Below are positions 45,010-54,067 of a stretch of 56,118 nt of DNA, in pieces (positions within the stretch are counted from its first letter, which is position 1; every line of letters begins with the position of its first letter). This stretch comes from Nitrospinota bacterium (GTDB lineage Bacteria; UBA8248): NCBI GenBank assembly GCA_026706735.1, contig JAPOYD010000177.1, forward strand, positions 1,762 through 57,879, written 5' to 3'. A program made the translations under genes and the position numbers. Below the pieces are notes generated by a model. The model saw nothing but the letters and a program-made list of their open reading frames with translations, did not search any database and was not told the origin of the DNA.

Positions 45010-47352
45010 TTACTCCAAAGGCGAAGTCGCCCATGAGCTGATTCCCGAAAGTCCGCCTTCTCGCAAAGCATTTCGTCTACTCGTGAAACCCGGGGCTCTC
45101 TCGCCTTCGAGCAGGCCGATGAGGCTAAAGCCGAGGAAGACTTCACTTTTATCCTTGGTGTCGGCGAACGTAAGCTCCACGCCCCAACAGCAATCGAGGT
45201 AGCGCGCCGTGATGCTTTGCTCCAATGTGGTCTTTTCGGTTTTGTTCAAACGCGAGGCGTATTCGAGGGAAAGATGCTCGTTGAGGGAGAACCCACCGGA
45301 GAAATTCAGATAACTTCCCTCTGCGTTTTCCGGGTATTCCTCTCTTTGGCGCGTCCAGGTCCGTTCGAGATTGAGATACCACTTCTTCCCGCCGTCCAGA
45401 AAGACACCTGTGGAGTGTTCGCTGATTTCCAAGTCATAGGGGTTGTATTTGAATTGCTGTAGCAGACGAAGTTTGGAGAAAGGCTGTGATTCGAGCCTGA
45501 AAGTAATGTCGCTCAAAGGACGTTTCGGCTTCGTATCGAGATCTTCATTCCTTCGCGCTTCGACGAGATCATACGTTTGGCTGATTCGGTAGCGAAACAA
45601 CTGTCTTGTCTGGAACCCATCTTTTTTAGGCAGTTTCGTCAGCACACGGTTCACGATAGCGTATTCGATGGCATGTTCATGCTGAAGAGTGTCCACCATA
45701 TCCAGGGGGAGGATCAAGCTTCTGTCATACGCGTCGTTGTTCGGGCTGTATTGATATGTCGTCTCAAACGAGAGGATGTGCTTGAAATCCCGGAAGGGGC
45801 CGAGTTCTCCCCGGTAGACTTTGCTGTAACGCGGGCCAATCGCATGAAGTCTTGCAAACCACATTTCACGTGAGAGGCCGGATTCCACGTGTTGTATGTC
45901 ATCGAAATCTGAATCTGCGCCCGGTTCTGTCCTTTGATGCGTCCAGTGGGTTCTGCGGAATCCGATTTCGGGCGTCAGGCCAAGCCAGGGAACAGTCTCC
46001 CAACGAAACGAAAAAGATGGTTCGACGTGAAAGCGACTCAAGCGGAGCGTGTTTTCGTTCTCCGTCTTTCTGAAATTGGTGAAGGAGGAATCCAAGTTAA
46101 AGTAAAAATCGCTTTTCCCCAGACGTTTGTTGTGGATGTCCAGAACAATATCCGGCGCTCTTTGAAACAATTGCCCATCGTTTTCGCCTAAACCTTCGCG
46201 TCGCCTCATTCCCAGCTGAAGTTGCCCTGCTAATTTGGGAAGATTTTGCGTGAAAGTGACGTGGGTGTCCGTATCCTGGCGCGTGCGAGTCAGCAAATCG
46301 CTTTCAAGGGAGCGGTCGCTTGGCGGACGTTTTTGCGAATCGATCACGGCGTGAAGATTGGCGTCAATGTCCTTGAAGTTCGTGCGATGGAAACCTCTGA
46401 CGTCCCAGAAGGTTGCCCGCTCGATTTTGTCTTTCAGGTAGCGTCCCGCTATCTGTCCCGAGGTGCTTCGATTCGGCGCGTAGCGGAACTCTCCTTTGTA
46501 GCGAGCGCCGCGCTTGGTGAAGTAATCGACTCCGATGGTGGCGTCAGACGAATCGTTGATGGCCCAGAAAAATGTGGGGGAAAACTGGAAACCGCTTCGA
46601 CTGCTCGATCCGATGCCCGGCAGCAGGAAGCCGGTGGCTCTTTTCTTTTTTATCGGCACCATGGCCCAGGGGAAATAAGCCGCCAGTACGCCCTTCACCG
46701 TCATGGTGGGGGCTTCGAGTTGAGCGTAGCCCTCGATCTGGAAAGTTGCCCGCTCGAAGCCGAAAGCCCAGTCTGGAAGATCCCCTTCACATGTAGTGAA
46801 AGTGCCCCCTTGGATTTCATACCGGTCTTCTGACAAGCGCCTTATCACTCGTCCCGTTACATAATATGTGGTGCCGATGATGCCGCGTGCGTTGAACACG
46901 ACCATCCGCTCAGTATCGAGATTGAACTCGATGCGGTTGGCTACGATGCGGTCGTTCGTGGTTTGAAAAACAATATTTCCCGTAGCAACGCCATCGCGCG
47001 TCGATGTTTGGACCTCGATATGGTCAGCTTTAATCCTTTTGCCTAAATACCGGATATCCGCAGACCCGCGACCGATTATCCGCTGTCGCTCCCGATCTTC
47101 TCGTAACTCATCGGCCGTGATGGCTATAGACGCTTCTGGTTCCTTCAAGAACCGAGGGGTCTCGTCGCTTTTCGAGGACGGAGTGGGCGGGGCTTGTGAT
47201 TTAGCCCCACTATTTCGCTGTGTATTTTGCTGTGCCTGCGGGGAAGATGGCGTAAAGAGAAGCACGAGGGAGAAAATGGCGATTGATAAATTCAGCCCAT
47301 GTGTTTTCAGAGAAGTGAAATTTTGACTATTCGACACGGAGACTCTCATCAT
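45010..47352 (-). CDS. lptD: LPS-assembly protein LptD
   Basis: LptD is the outer-membrane barrel that inserts LPS with LptE. The 780-residue protein has a signal peptide (hydrophobic run about 21-37, cleavage near 40), a Ser/Pro-rich linker, an OstA/LptA-like periplasmic domain (ITADELREDRERQRIIGRGSADIRYLGKRIKADHIE) and the large beta-barrel domain with many aromatic/alternating strands. The KKKRATGFLLPGIGSSSRSG segment is typical of the start of the barrel. No lptA or lptE is adjacent. It proves a diderm cell with LPS or a similar glycolipid. Confidence 0.93.
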   Translation of the reverse strand: MMRVSVSNSQNFTSLKTHGLNLSIAIFSLVLLFTPSSPQAQQNTQRNSGAKSQAPPTPSSKSDETPRFLKEPEASIAITADELREDRERQRIIGRGSADIRYLGKRIKADHIEVQTSTRDGVATGNIVFQTTNDRIVANRIEFNLDTERMVVFNARGIIGTTYYVTGRVIRRLSEDRYEIQGGTFTTCEGDLPDWAFGFERATFQIEGYAQLEAPTMTVKGVLAAYFPWAMVPIKKKRATGFLLPGIGSSSRSGFQFSPTFFWAINDSSDATIGVDYFTKRGARYKGEFRYAPNRSTSGQIAGRYLKDKIERATFWDVRGFHRTNFKDIDANLHAVIDSQKRPPSDRSLESDLLTRTRQDTDTHVTFTQNLPKLAGQLQLGMRRREGLGENDGQLFQRAPDIVLDIHNKRLGKSDFYFNLDSSFTNFRKTENENTLRLSRFHVEPSFSFRWETVPWLGLTPEIGFRRTHWTHQRTEPGADSDFDDIQHVESGLSREMWFARLHAIGPRYSKVYRGELGPFRDFKHILSFETTYQYSPNNDAYDRSLILPLDMVDTLQHEHAIEYAIVNRVLTKLPKKDGFQTRQLFRYRISQTYDLVEARRNEDLDTKPKRPLSDITFRLESQPFSKLRLLQQFKYNPYDLEISEHSTGVFLDGGKKWYLNLERTWTRQREEYPENAEGSYLNFSGGFSLNEHLSLEYASRLNKTEKTTLEQSITARYLDCCWGVELTFADTKDKSEVFLGFSLIGLLEGERAPGFTSRRNALREGGLSGISSWATSPLE

Positions 47353-47533
47353 CGTGAATCGTTAAGAACTGTCTCTGACTTCAGATGAATTTGGCTTTCA
47401 AATACGCTGTTGAGTCGAAAAGATTATGAATACTATTTGATGAGATCGCAATCGAGAGGAAACAAGCAAGAAGATAAGATACGGCTCATCATTCGAACCG
47501 TTTACAGCGGCGTGAGACGCGCTTCGGGAAGGA

Positions 47534-48370
47534 TTATGTTGATTCCGAATGCGTTTCTTCGAGGTTTTCGGAACCGCTCTCTCGTTTGGCTCTCCGCCAT
47601 CTCGATATCATTCCATAGGGGCCGGATGCGGCGTAACCGACAAAAGCCAGACAGGCGACCACCTGAGGAATCGCCGCCGCCACGAACAGAGCCAGCACAG
47701 CGCCGACGAGGACGCGGAATGGTCTTCTGAGAGGGCCGCTTAAATCCTTGAAACTTTTGTAGCGAATGGTGCTCACCATCAGGAATGCCAGTACATAGCT
47801 GAGCGCCGCAATGAGGATAAGGGGGACGTGCGGCTTTATCGAAAAATCTTCAACCAAATATACGATGGATGCCAAAACACCCGCTGCCCCGGGTATCGGC
47901 AGTCCTCGAAAATCTATGGAACCGCTGCCCGCTTGCGCCAGCACGTTGAAGCGCGCCAGCCTCAAGGCGCCGCAAGCAGCAAATATGAATGTGGCCAGCC
48001 AGCCGATTCTCCCGTAAGGGGCGAGAAGCCAGGTATATAGCAGAACGGCCGGTGCGATGCCGAACGCCGTCAGGTCGCACAACGAGTCGTATTGAAGTCC
48101 AAAAGGGCTTGTGCTTTTCGTCAACCGGGCGACAGTGCCGTCGAGCCCATCTAAAACAATAGCCAACAAAATGGCCAGCGAGGCCCAGGTGAAGTTTCCC
48201 TGAATGGAAGCGACGATCGCATAGAAACCGGCAAACAGGCTTCCCGTCGTCAGCAGATTCGGAACCAGGAAAATCCCTCGCTGGAAAGAACGTCTTCCAG
48301 AGCGACGTCTTCTCCTGCGTGAACGACGACCAAATTTATTCCGTGGCTGTCTGGTTGTTTGTTCGTCCAA
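47534..48370 (-). CDS. pssA: CDP-diacylglycerol-serine O-phosphatidyltransferase
   Basis: PssA makes phosphatidylserine, which Psd then decarboxylates. The 278-residue membrane protein has a Arg-rich N-terminus (RRSRRRRRRSGRRS), the family start GIFLVPNLLTTGSLFAGF, the CDP-alcohol motif DGLDGTVARLTKSTSPFG with DSLCD, and about seven hydrophobic segments. The TTG at 48370 is preferred because GGAGGAGA lies 8 bases upstream; a GTG at 48394 also opens the frame. Either way the start lies inside psd, overlapping it by at least 35 bases. Confidence 0.92.
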   Translation of the reverse strand: MDEQTTRQPRNKFGRRSRRRRRRSGRRSFQRGIFLVPNLLTTGSLFAGFYAIVASIQGNFTWASLAILLAIVLDGLDGTVARLTKSTSPFGLQYDSLCDLTAFGIAPAVLLYTWLLAPYGRIGWLATFIFAACGALRLARFNVLAQAGSGSIDFRGLPIPGAAGVLASIVYLVEDFSIKPHVPLILIAALSYVLAFLMVSTIRYKSFKDLSGPLRRPFRVLVGAVLALFVAAAIPQVVACLAFVGYAASGPYGMISRWRRAKRESGSENLEETHSEST

Positions 48371-48992
48371 CGATGGTCTCTCCTCCGCGAACACGCTGCC
48401 CCTGTTCTACGGATATATTATATCCTTCCGGAAAATATAGATCCGTTCGCGAGCCGAACTGAATCAGCCCGAAGCGCTCCCCCGCGCTTATGGTATCGCC
48501 CGCTTTAGGCCAGCAGACAATCCGCCGGGCCAGCAAGCCGGCGATTTGAATGACCCTGAAATTATCGCCCGTGTTCGTCTCGATTTCCAGGGCGTTTTGC
48601 TCATTGATGCTTGAGGCGGCTTCTCTGTAGGCAGCCAGAAAGCGGCCTTTTTGATAGTGGATGCTCGATATTCTCCCCCCGACGGGCGATCGGTTGATAT
48701 GAACGTCCAGAGGGGAGAGAAAAATCCGGACCACGCTTCCGCCATCATCGGTGGAGGCGACCTCCACGACCCGGCCATCCGCAGGGGATAAGACGACGCC
48801 CAGCTCATCGGGAGGGGTGCGATTGGGGTCTCTGAAAAAACCGGCTACGGCCGCGGCCAGTAGAAAAAAAGGTGCCGTCCACATCCATCCCCCGAAGAAG
48901 ATCGAAATGAGGCCGATGGCCGATAAACCCGAAACATAGCCCCACCCTTCTCTCGCAACAAATGGTCTGCGGGAGTGGCCTCTTTCACTCAT
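48336..48992 (-). CDS. psd: Phosphatidylserine decarboxylase, short self-processing type
   Basis: Psd converts phosphatidylserine to phosphatidylethanolamine. The 218-residue protein is the short type. After an N-terminal hydrophobic region (about 25-50) it has SPADGRVVEV, LSPLDVHINRSPVGG and IQFGSRTDLY, where the Gly-Ser bond is the expected autocatalytic cleavage site that forms the pyruvoyl group. It lies 3 bases after the small acetolactate synthase subunit, so phospholipid and branched-chain genes share one run. Confidence 0.93.
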   Translation of the reverse strand: MSERGHSRRPFVAREGWGYVSGLSAIGLISIFFGGWMWTAPFFLLAAAVAGFFRDPNRTPPDELGVVLSPADGRVVEVASTDDGGSVVRIFLSPLDVHINRSPVGGRISSIHYQKGRFLAAYREAASSINEQNALEIETNTGDNFRVIQIAGLLARRIVCWPKAGDTISAGERFGLIQFGSRTDLYFPEGYNISVEQGQRVRGGETIVGRTNNQTATE

Positions 48993-48995
48993 AGA

Positions 48996-49529
48996 TTAAT
49001 TTTTGGCACCTTTGAGGGTTTTGGCCCCACGGGTGAGTGCGACTTTGCCTGTGCGGGCGATTTCTTTGATACCGAATGGTTGGAGCAAATTCAAAATGGC
49101 TTGGATTTTACCCTCGTCTCCTGTGACTTCGACAGTAATAGTATCCGTGGACACGTCGACGACACGACCTCGAAAAACGTCGATGATTTGAAAAATCTCG
49201 GGCCGCGCGGCTTTCGGTGCCGAAATCTTGATGAGAATCATCTCTCGCTCGACGCTATCCGTCTCACCCATGTCCATCACTTTGAAGGTGTCGATAAGCT
49301 TGCTGAGGTGTTTTCTGATCTGCTCGAGAATTTTTGCGTCTCCGCGCGTGACGAGAGTGATTCGGGATACGCTCGGATCCTGCGTCACCCCCACACAAAG
49401 GCTGTCGATATTGTAGCCGCGAGCGCTGAACAAACTTGCCACCTTCGCGAGAACGCCGAATTTGTTTTCCACCAAAACCGCTATCGTATGCGTATCATCG
49501 TTGGTGTTCTTGTTGGAATTCTTGGACAT
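48996..49529 (-). CDS. ilvH: Acetolactate synthase small subunit, second copy
   Basis: This 177-residue regulatory subunit has an N-terminal ACT domain (THTIAVLVENKFGVLAKVASLFSARGYNIDSL, the Val-binding face in the family) and a C-terminal ALS-small domain with ARPEIFQIIDVFRGRVVDVS. It starts at ATG 49529, overlapping the upstream small-subunit stop as TAATG. An Asn/Asp-rich 14-residue N-terminal extension sets it apart from its neighbour. The two are clearly related but diverged, not a recent copy. Confidence 0.93.
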   Translation of the reverse strand: MSKNSNKNTNDDTHTIAVLVENKFGVLAKVASLFSARGYNIDSLCVGVTQDPSVSRITLVTRGDAKILEQIRKHLSKLIDTFKVMDMGETDSVEREMILIKISAPKAARPEIFQIIDVFRGRVVDVSTDTITVEVTGDEGKIQAILNLLQPFGIKEIARTGKVALTRGAKTLKGAKN

Positions 49530-50032
49530 TATGCGATGGGCTCCCAATCCTCGGGCATGCCGTCGTAGGGTAGCGAAATCATTCCCGTGCGCGCCATTTG
49601 CGATATTCCGTAGCCTTCGAATGCCTTGAGGAGGGTTCTAACCTTATGATCATTGCCGCTCGCTTCGAGCGTCACCGTATCGTCGGTCATGTTAATCACC
49701 TGAGCTCCGAAGGCGTTGGCGAGTTGGATGACTTCACTTCTTCTACTCAGGGGCGCTTTAATTGTCGCGAGAACGAGTTCGCGCGTGACGGCCTGATTAT
49801 ATGAGATTTGCTCGACTTCCCGGACGTCGTAGAGCTTGCGGAGTTGTTTGGCGATCTGGTGGAGTTCGTTTTCCTCGCCGATGGCGACGATGACGATGCG
49901 TGTTATCGTGGTATCTTCCGTCGGTCCGGCGGCAATGCTTTCGATGTTGTAGCCACGGCGCGTGAAAAGGCCTGCCACATGTGATAGCACGCCCGCGTGG
50001 TTGTTGACGAGAATAGAATAGACCTGTCTCAT
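49529..50032 (-). CDS. ilvN: Acetolactate synthase small subunit, first copy
   Basis: This 167-residue regulatory subunit has the ACT start VYSILVNNHAGVLSHVAGLFTRRGYNIESIAAGPTED and a C-terminal domain with RSEVIQLANAFGAQVINM. The N-terminal ACT domain binds Val, giving feedback control of the large subunit. The ATG overlaps the large-subunit stop as ATGA, and the stop is shared with the next small-subunit start. Symbols ilvN/ilvH are used only to keep the two copies apart. Confidence 0.93.
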   Translation of the reverse strand: MRQVYSILVNNHAGVLSHVAGLFTRRGYNIESIAAGPTEDTTITRIVIVAIGEENELHQIAKQLRKLYDVREVEQISYNQAVTRELVLATIKAPLSRRSEVIQLANAFGAQVINMTDDTVTLEASGNDHKVRTLLKAFEGYGISQMARTGMISLPYDGMPEDWEPIA

Positions 50033-51723
50033 GATTTGGCTTCCCTGGAGGGTGGAGCGAGCTGCATTTCATCGTTTCCGGCGCCAGCGGGGACCATGGG
50101 CCAGACGTTTTCCTCCTTGTTGACCAAGAAATTCAATACCACTGGCCCATCATGCTCAGCCGCCGTATCGAGGGAATTTCGCACTTCGTTCACGTCGGTG
50201 ATGTTGATGCCCTTTACGCCATAGCCCTCTGCAATGGTGCCGAAATCGGGATTTTCCGGATAATGCGAGTGCGAGTAGCGTTTCTCGAAGAACAACTCCT
50301 GCCACTGACGGACCATTCCCAGGTACGCATTGTTGAGGATGGCGACCTTCACGGGGACGTTATAGGTCGCCGCCGTGGCGAGTTCGACGAGCGTCATCGC
50401 AAAGCTGCCGTCGCCGTCAATGAGCCAAACCTCTTTCTCCGGACGGGCGAATTTCGCGCCAATGGCGGCGGGCAGACCGAAGCCCATCGTGCCGAGACCG
50501 CCGGAAGTCACCCAGGTCTTGGGCTCGTTGAAACGGATAAACTGCGCCGCCCACATCTGATGCTGGCCTACGCCAGTAACATATATGCCGTTGCCTTCTG
50601 TGATTTCCTGAATCTGATCGATTACGTACTGGGGCTTGATGGAGCCGTCCCAGTCGTATTGAAGGGGATAGTTCTCCTTCCAATCCGTCCAGGTTTGACG
50701 CCACTCATCGTAATCTCCAGGCTTTAGATGCTCATTGAGCGCGATCAGCACATCCCGCACGTTCCCGAGAATCGGAATGTGCGTGTGCACTCGCTTGTCG
50801 ATCTCGGCGTCGTCGATGTCGACGTGCGCGATAGTCGCCTTGGGGCAAAAACTCGATACCTTGCCTGTCACCCGGTCGTCGAAACGGGCGCCGAGATTGA
50901 TGAGCAAATCGCATTCACACAGAGCAAAGTTCGCGTAGGCCGTACCGTGCATGCCCGGCATACCGAGGAAAAGCTCGTCCGTTCCGGGAAACCCCCCGAG
51001 CCCCAACAATGTGTTGATGACAGGGATGTCGGCCGCTTTTGCGAATTCCGCAAGTTCCGCCGATGCGCCGGACTTGATGATGCCGGCGCCGCCGATGATG
51101 ACGGGTCGCTCGGCCCGCTCTATGGCTGCGAGCAGTTTGTCGATTCCCTCCGTGTCGAGTTCGGGATACTCCCGGGGAGCCGGGAGAGGGGATTCAGCGG
51201 ATTCTCGCGGCGTGTATACCGCGTTGGTGATTTGAATGTCTTTCGGGAAATCGATCAGAACGGGACCGGGCCGGCCCGTAGTCGCCACGCGAATCGCTTC
51301 GCGCGTAACATGTTGAATTTCATTAACATCTTTGATGAGCCAGTTGAATTTCGTGACCGGAATGGAGCAGCCGTACACGTCGGCTTCCTGAAAGGCGTCG
51401 GTGCCGATCATGTTAGTGGCGACTTGGCCCGTAATGGCGACGAGTGGTACGGAATCCATCTGCGCATTGGCGAGTCCGGTGATGAGATTCGTGGCTCCAG
51501 GGCCGGAGGTCGTGACGACAATAGCGACTTTACCGCTCACGCGCGCGTAACCATCCGCCATGTGGGCCGCCCCCTGTTCGTGCCGGGTGAGGATGTGCGG
51601 AAAATCCGCCTTCAACAGTTCATCGTAAAACGGCATGATAGCGCCGCCTGGTATGCCGAAGGCCATCTCGATGCCTGCCGCCTTCAACTCTTCAATCATG
51701 ATTTGCGAGCCATTGAGCTCCAC
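50029..51723 (-). CDS. ilvI: Acetolactate synthase large subunit, second copy
   Basis: The 564-residue ThDP enzyme condenses pyruvate with pyruvate or 2-oxobutyrate for Val, Leu and Ile. It has GIPGGAIMPFYDEL, the ThDP-activating Glu in RHEQGAAHMADGY, SGPGATNLITGLANA, FPKDIQ, GMPGMHGTAYAN, GDGSFAM and LGMVRQWQ. The segment usually KHSFLV reads KFNWLI, a His-to-Phe change absent from its neighbour. The GTG start has AGGAGG upstream. It overlaps the first small subunit by 4 bases. Confidence 0.94.
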   Translation of the reverse strand: MELNGSQIMIEELKAAGIEMAFGIPGGAIMPFYDELLKADFPHILTRHEQGAAHMADGYARVSGKVAIVVTTSGPGATNLITGLANAQMDSVPLVAITGQVATNMIGTDAFQEADVYGCSIPVTKFNWLIKDVNEIQHVTREAIRVATTGRPGPVLIDFPKDIQITNAVYTPRESAESPLPAPREYPELDTEGIDKLLAAIERAERPVIIGGAGIIKSGASAELAEFAKAADIPVINTLLGLGGFPGTDELFLGMPGMHGTAYANFALCECDLLINLGARFDDRVTGKVSSFCPKATIAHVDIDDAEIDKRVHTHIPILGNVRDVLIALNEHLKPGDYDEWRQTWTDWKENYPLQYDWDGSIKPQYVIDQIQEITEGNGIYVTGVGQHQMWAAQFIRFNEPKTWVTSGGLGTMGFGLPAAIGAKFARPEKEVWLIDGDGSFAMTLVELATAATYNVPVKVAILNNAYLGMVRQWQELFFEKRYSHSHYPENPDFGTIAEGYGVKGINITDVNEVRNSLDTAAEHDGPVVLNFLVNKEENVWPMVPAGAGNDEMQLAPPSREAKS

Positions 51724-51735
51724 GGATGAAACCTC

Positions 51736-53520
51736 CTAGTTGTCGGGCAATGCGCTGAGTTTGCCTTGAAGAATCTTTTTGCGACTATCCCGAACGATCA
51801 TGTCTTTTGTCGCACCGCCTGCGGGTACCATCGGGAACACCAATTCATCAGGGTCGACGATTACGTCCAAGATAAAGGGTCCCGGCGTATTGATCATTTC
51901 CTGAATGGCGGGCCTGATTTCTTCTTTGTCCACAATCCGTCGACCACTGGCGCCGAATGCTTCCGCAAGTTTGACGTAATCGGGCGAGGATTCGAAATCC
52001 ACTTCGCTAAATCGTCGGTCCATGAACAAGTCTTGCCATTGACGAACCATTCCCAGCGTGGCGTTATTGAGCAGAAATACTTTTACGGGAATTTCGTATT
52101 GAACGGCCGTGGCGATTTCTTGCATCACCATCTGAAAACTGCCGTCCCCCGCGATGTCAATGGCCAGCTTATCCGGCCTTGCAAGTGCCACGCCGATGGC
52201 TGCTGGAAAACCGAAGCCCATTGTTCCGAGGCCACCAGATGAGATGAACTGGCGCGGGAAAGTGAAATTATAAAATTGAGCGGCCCACATCTGGTGTTGT
52301 CCCACTTCGGTGGTGATGATCGCCTTGTCCCCCACTTCCTCACTTAAAGCGACTATGGCCTCTTGTGGCTTAATCGGCGCCCCGTCCGGGGAGTCGAATG
52401 TTAGCGGATATTCTGTTCTCAGATTTTGGATCCGCTTTTTCCACAAAGGGCGCGTCTGAGGTTTGATGAGTTTGTTGACTTCAACGAGCACTTGGCGGGC
52501 GTCGCCGACAACCGGTATATCCGCCTTCTTGTTCTTCCCGATGGCGGTGGGGTCTATGTCGATATGGATGATTTTCGCTCGTGTTGCGAATTCCGAAACC
52601 TTTCCGGTGACGCGGTCGTCGAATCTCGCACCAACGGCAATGAGCAGGTCACACTCCATTGTCGCATAGTTGGCGTATGCCGTACCGTGCATCCCGAGCA
52701 TGCCCAATGAGAGTTCATGGGCGCTCGGGAAAGCTCCTGCCCCCAAAAGAGTATATGTAACCGGAATTTCCGCAGTTTCTGCGAGTTTTACGATTTCCGA
52801 ATGCGCTTCCGCGTGAATGGCGCCACCACCCACATAGAGCAGGGGCTGTTTGGATTTCTCGATGGCTTCGGCCACACGCTGGATTTGCCTGGGATGGCCT
52901 TTGGTCGTGGGTTTGTAGCCGCGCAGATCCACTTTCTCTGGTAATTGGTAGTTTCCATCACCGAGGAGAACATCCTTGGGGAGATCGACCAGGACCGGAC
53001 CGGGTCTACCTGTACGTGCAATGTAGAATGCCTCTTGAATGGTTTCAGCAAGATCATCTGTGCTTTTCACCAGATAGTTGTGCTTGGTGATGGTTCTGGT
53101 CATGCCTACAATGTCGGCTTCCTGGAAGGCGTCGTTGCCCACCATTGAGGTGGCGACTTGCCCAGTGAAGCATACGATGGGAATAGAATCCATGTAGGCG
53201 TCCGTGATGCCCGTGATGAGGTTCGTGGCACCTGGCCCGGAGGTGGTGAGGCATACGCCGACCTCACCGCTGGCGCGTGCGTAGCCTTCCGCCATATGAG
53301 CGGCGCACTGTTCGTGCCGAATGAGCAAGTGCTTGATTTTGCTTCTTTTAAGGAATAAATCTAAGACCGTCAGAAGTATGGCGCCTGGGTGTCCGAAAAC
53401 GTACTTCACCCCCTCACGCTCAAGGCTGCGATAGACAATCTCAGCGCCAGATATTTTCTGCGGCTTCAGTTTTGTGGGTTGTTTTGCGGTTTGGCTTTTC
53501 GCCTTGGTCGCCACGGCCAT
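51736..53520 (-). CDS. ilvB: Acetolactate synthase large subunit, first copy
   Basis: The 594-residue ThDP enzyme carries all catalytic motifs: GHPGAILLTVLDLF, the Glu in RHEQCAAHMAEGY, SGPGATNLITG, the canonical KHNYLV, LPKDVLL, GMLGMHGTAYAN, GDGSFQM and LGMVRQWQ. A Lys/Thr-rich 25-residue leader precedes the fold. The ATG has GAGAGGA upstream. The next gene, 12 bases on, is a second complete large subunit; the two are clearly diverged, so this is an old duplication kept as a pair. A promoter and leader lie upstream. Confidence 0.95.
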   Translation of the reverse strand: MAVATKAKSQTAKQPTKLKPQKISGAEIVYRSLEREGVKYVFGHPGAILLTVLDLFLKRSKIKHLLIRHEQCAAHMAEGYARASGEVGVCLTTSGPGATNLITGITDAYMDSIPIVCFTGQVATSMVGNDAFQEADIVGMTRTITKHNYLVKSTDDLAETIQEAFYIARTGRPGPVLVDLPKDVLLGDGNYQLPEKVDLRGYKPTTKGHPRQIQRVAEAIEKSKQPLLYVGGGAIHAEAHSEIVKLAETAEIPVTYTLLGAGAFPSAHELSLGMLGMHGTAYANYATMECDLLIAVGARFDDRVTGKVSEFATRAKIIHIDIDPTAIGKNKKADIPVVGDARQVLVEVNKLIKPQTRPLWKKRIQNLRTEYPLTFDSPDGAPIKPQEAIVALSEEVGDKAIITTEVGQHQMWAAQFYNFTFPRQFISSGGLGTMGFGFPAAIGVALARPDKLAIDIAGDGSFQMVMQEIATAVQYEIPVKVFLLNNATLGMVRQWQDLFMDRRFSEVDFESSPDYVKLAEAFGASGRRIVDKEEIRPAIQEMINTPGPFILDVIVDPDELVFPMVPAGGATKDMIVRDSRKKILQGKLSALPDN

Positions 53521-53571
53521 TTCCTCTCAGCCAGTTGAGCTTATTCTCACTCTGGCAATAAAGTCGATCCG

Positions 53572-53674
53572 AAAAACGCCGGATGATGCCGGCAGGTCGT
53601 TAAGAAGAAATCAGGGGACGGCGCACAGGGGCACACCGCCCCCTTCTTACGCCAGACTCCTTATCCCACAACAT
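53572..53674 (-). promoter_or_regulatory. Leader region of the ilvB operon with hairpins and mini-ORF
   Basis: On the - strand, a 24-codon ORF runs from ATG at 53674 to TAA at 53600-53602 and contains Leu, Val, Val and a final Leu-Ile. Six bases after its stop is a small stem GCCGG/CCGGC (53578-53593) with a 6-base loop, followed by five T (53572-53576). A stronger GC hairpin (8 bp with one G-U, 53614-53643) lies inside the ORF. The layout resembles an attenuator but the ORF is not rich in branched-chain codons and lacks a strong ribosome site. The rest of the gap 53521-53860 holds the promoter and no gene. Confidence 0.35.
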
Positions 53675-53765
53675 TTTTTCCGGACCCATATGGCCGTTTT
53701 CCTTGTTATCCGTGCTTCAAAACTTTGAGTAATTCTAAGACATGCACAACTGTATAATCGCTTTG

Positions 53766-53795
53766 ATATTACTGCACTTTTTTCGTTTTGGTCAA
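53766..53795 (-). promoter_or_regulatory. Probable promoter of the ilv operon
   Basis: On the - strand, TTGACC (53790-53795) and TAATAT (53766-53771) are spaced by 18 bases, a good sigma70 match. Transcription would start near 53759, leaving a leader of about 240 bases before ilvB. Confidence 0.6.
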
Positions 53796-53860
53796 GAGTG
53801 AAAACGTAAAATCTTCTCTTTCAATGCTCTAGCCTATTTCATCGGGTGAAATACCGATTA

Positions 53861-54067
53861 TCAATTATTCTCCATCGTTTCCAATTGCGTCTTGATAGCG
53901 AGTTTTTCTTTTTTAAGCAGTTTTATCTGCTGTTGCTCTTCTGGAGAAGGGAAGCGAATATTTTCAAGAGCGAGAATCTTTTCATCTAAAACAGCGTGTT
54001 CTTTTTTCAGGTGCGTGAGTTCATCGTCCAGATTCAATGCTTCTTCCACTTTTTCGGTTGTTTCCAA
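53861..54067 (-). CDS. YdcH/DUF465-like coiled-coil protein
   Basis: This 68-residue protein is almost wholly helical. It has the DUF465/YdcH pattern: LKKEHAVLDEKILALE, a short turn with SPEEQQQ, then IKLLKKEKLAIKTQLE. Its function is unknown. It starts at TTG with GGAGGAGA upstream at normal spacing. It lies between tsaB and the ilv promoter. Confidence 0.75.
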   Translation of the reverse strand: METTEKVEEALNLDDELTHLKKEHAVLDEKILALENIRFPSPEEQQQIKLLKKEKLAIKTQLETMENN

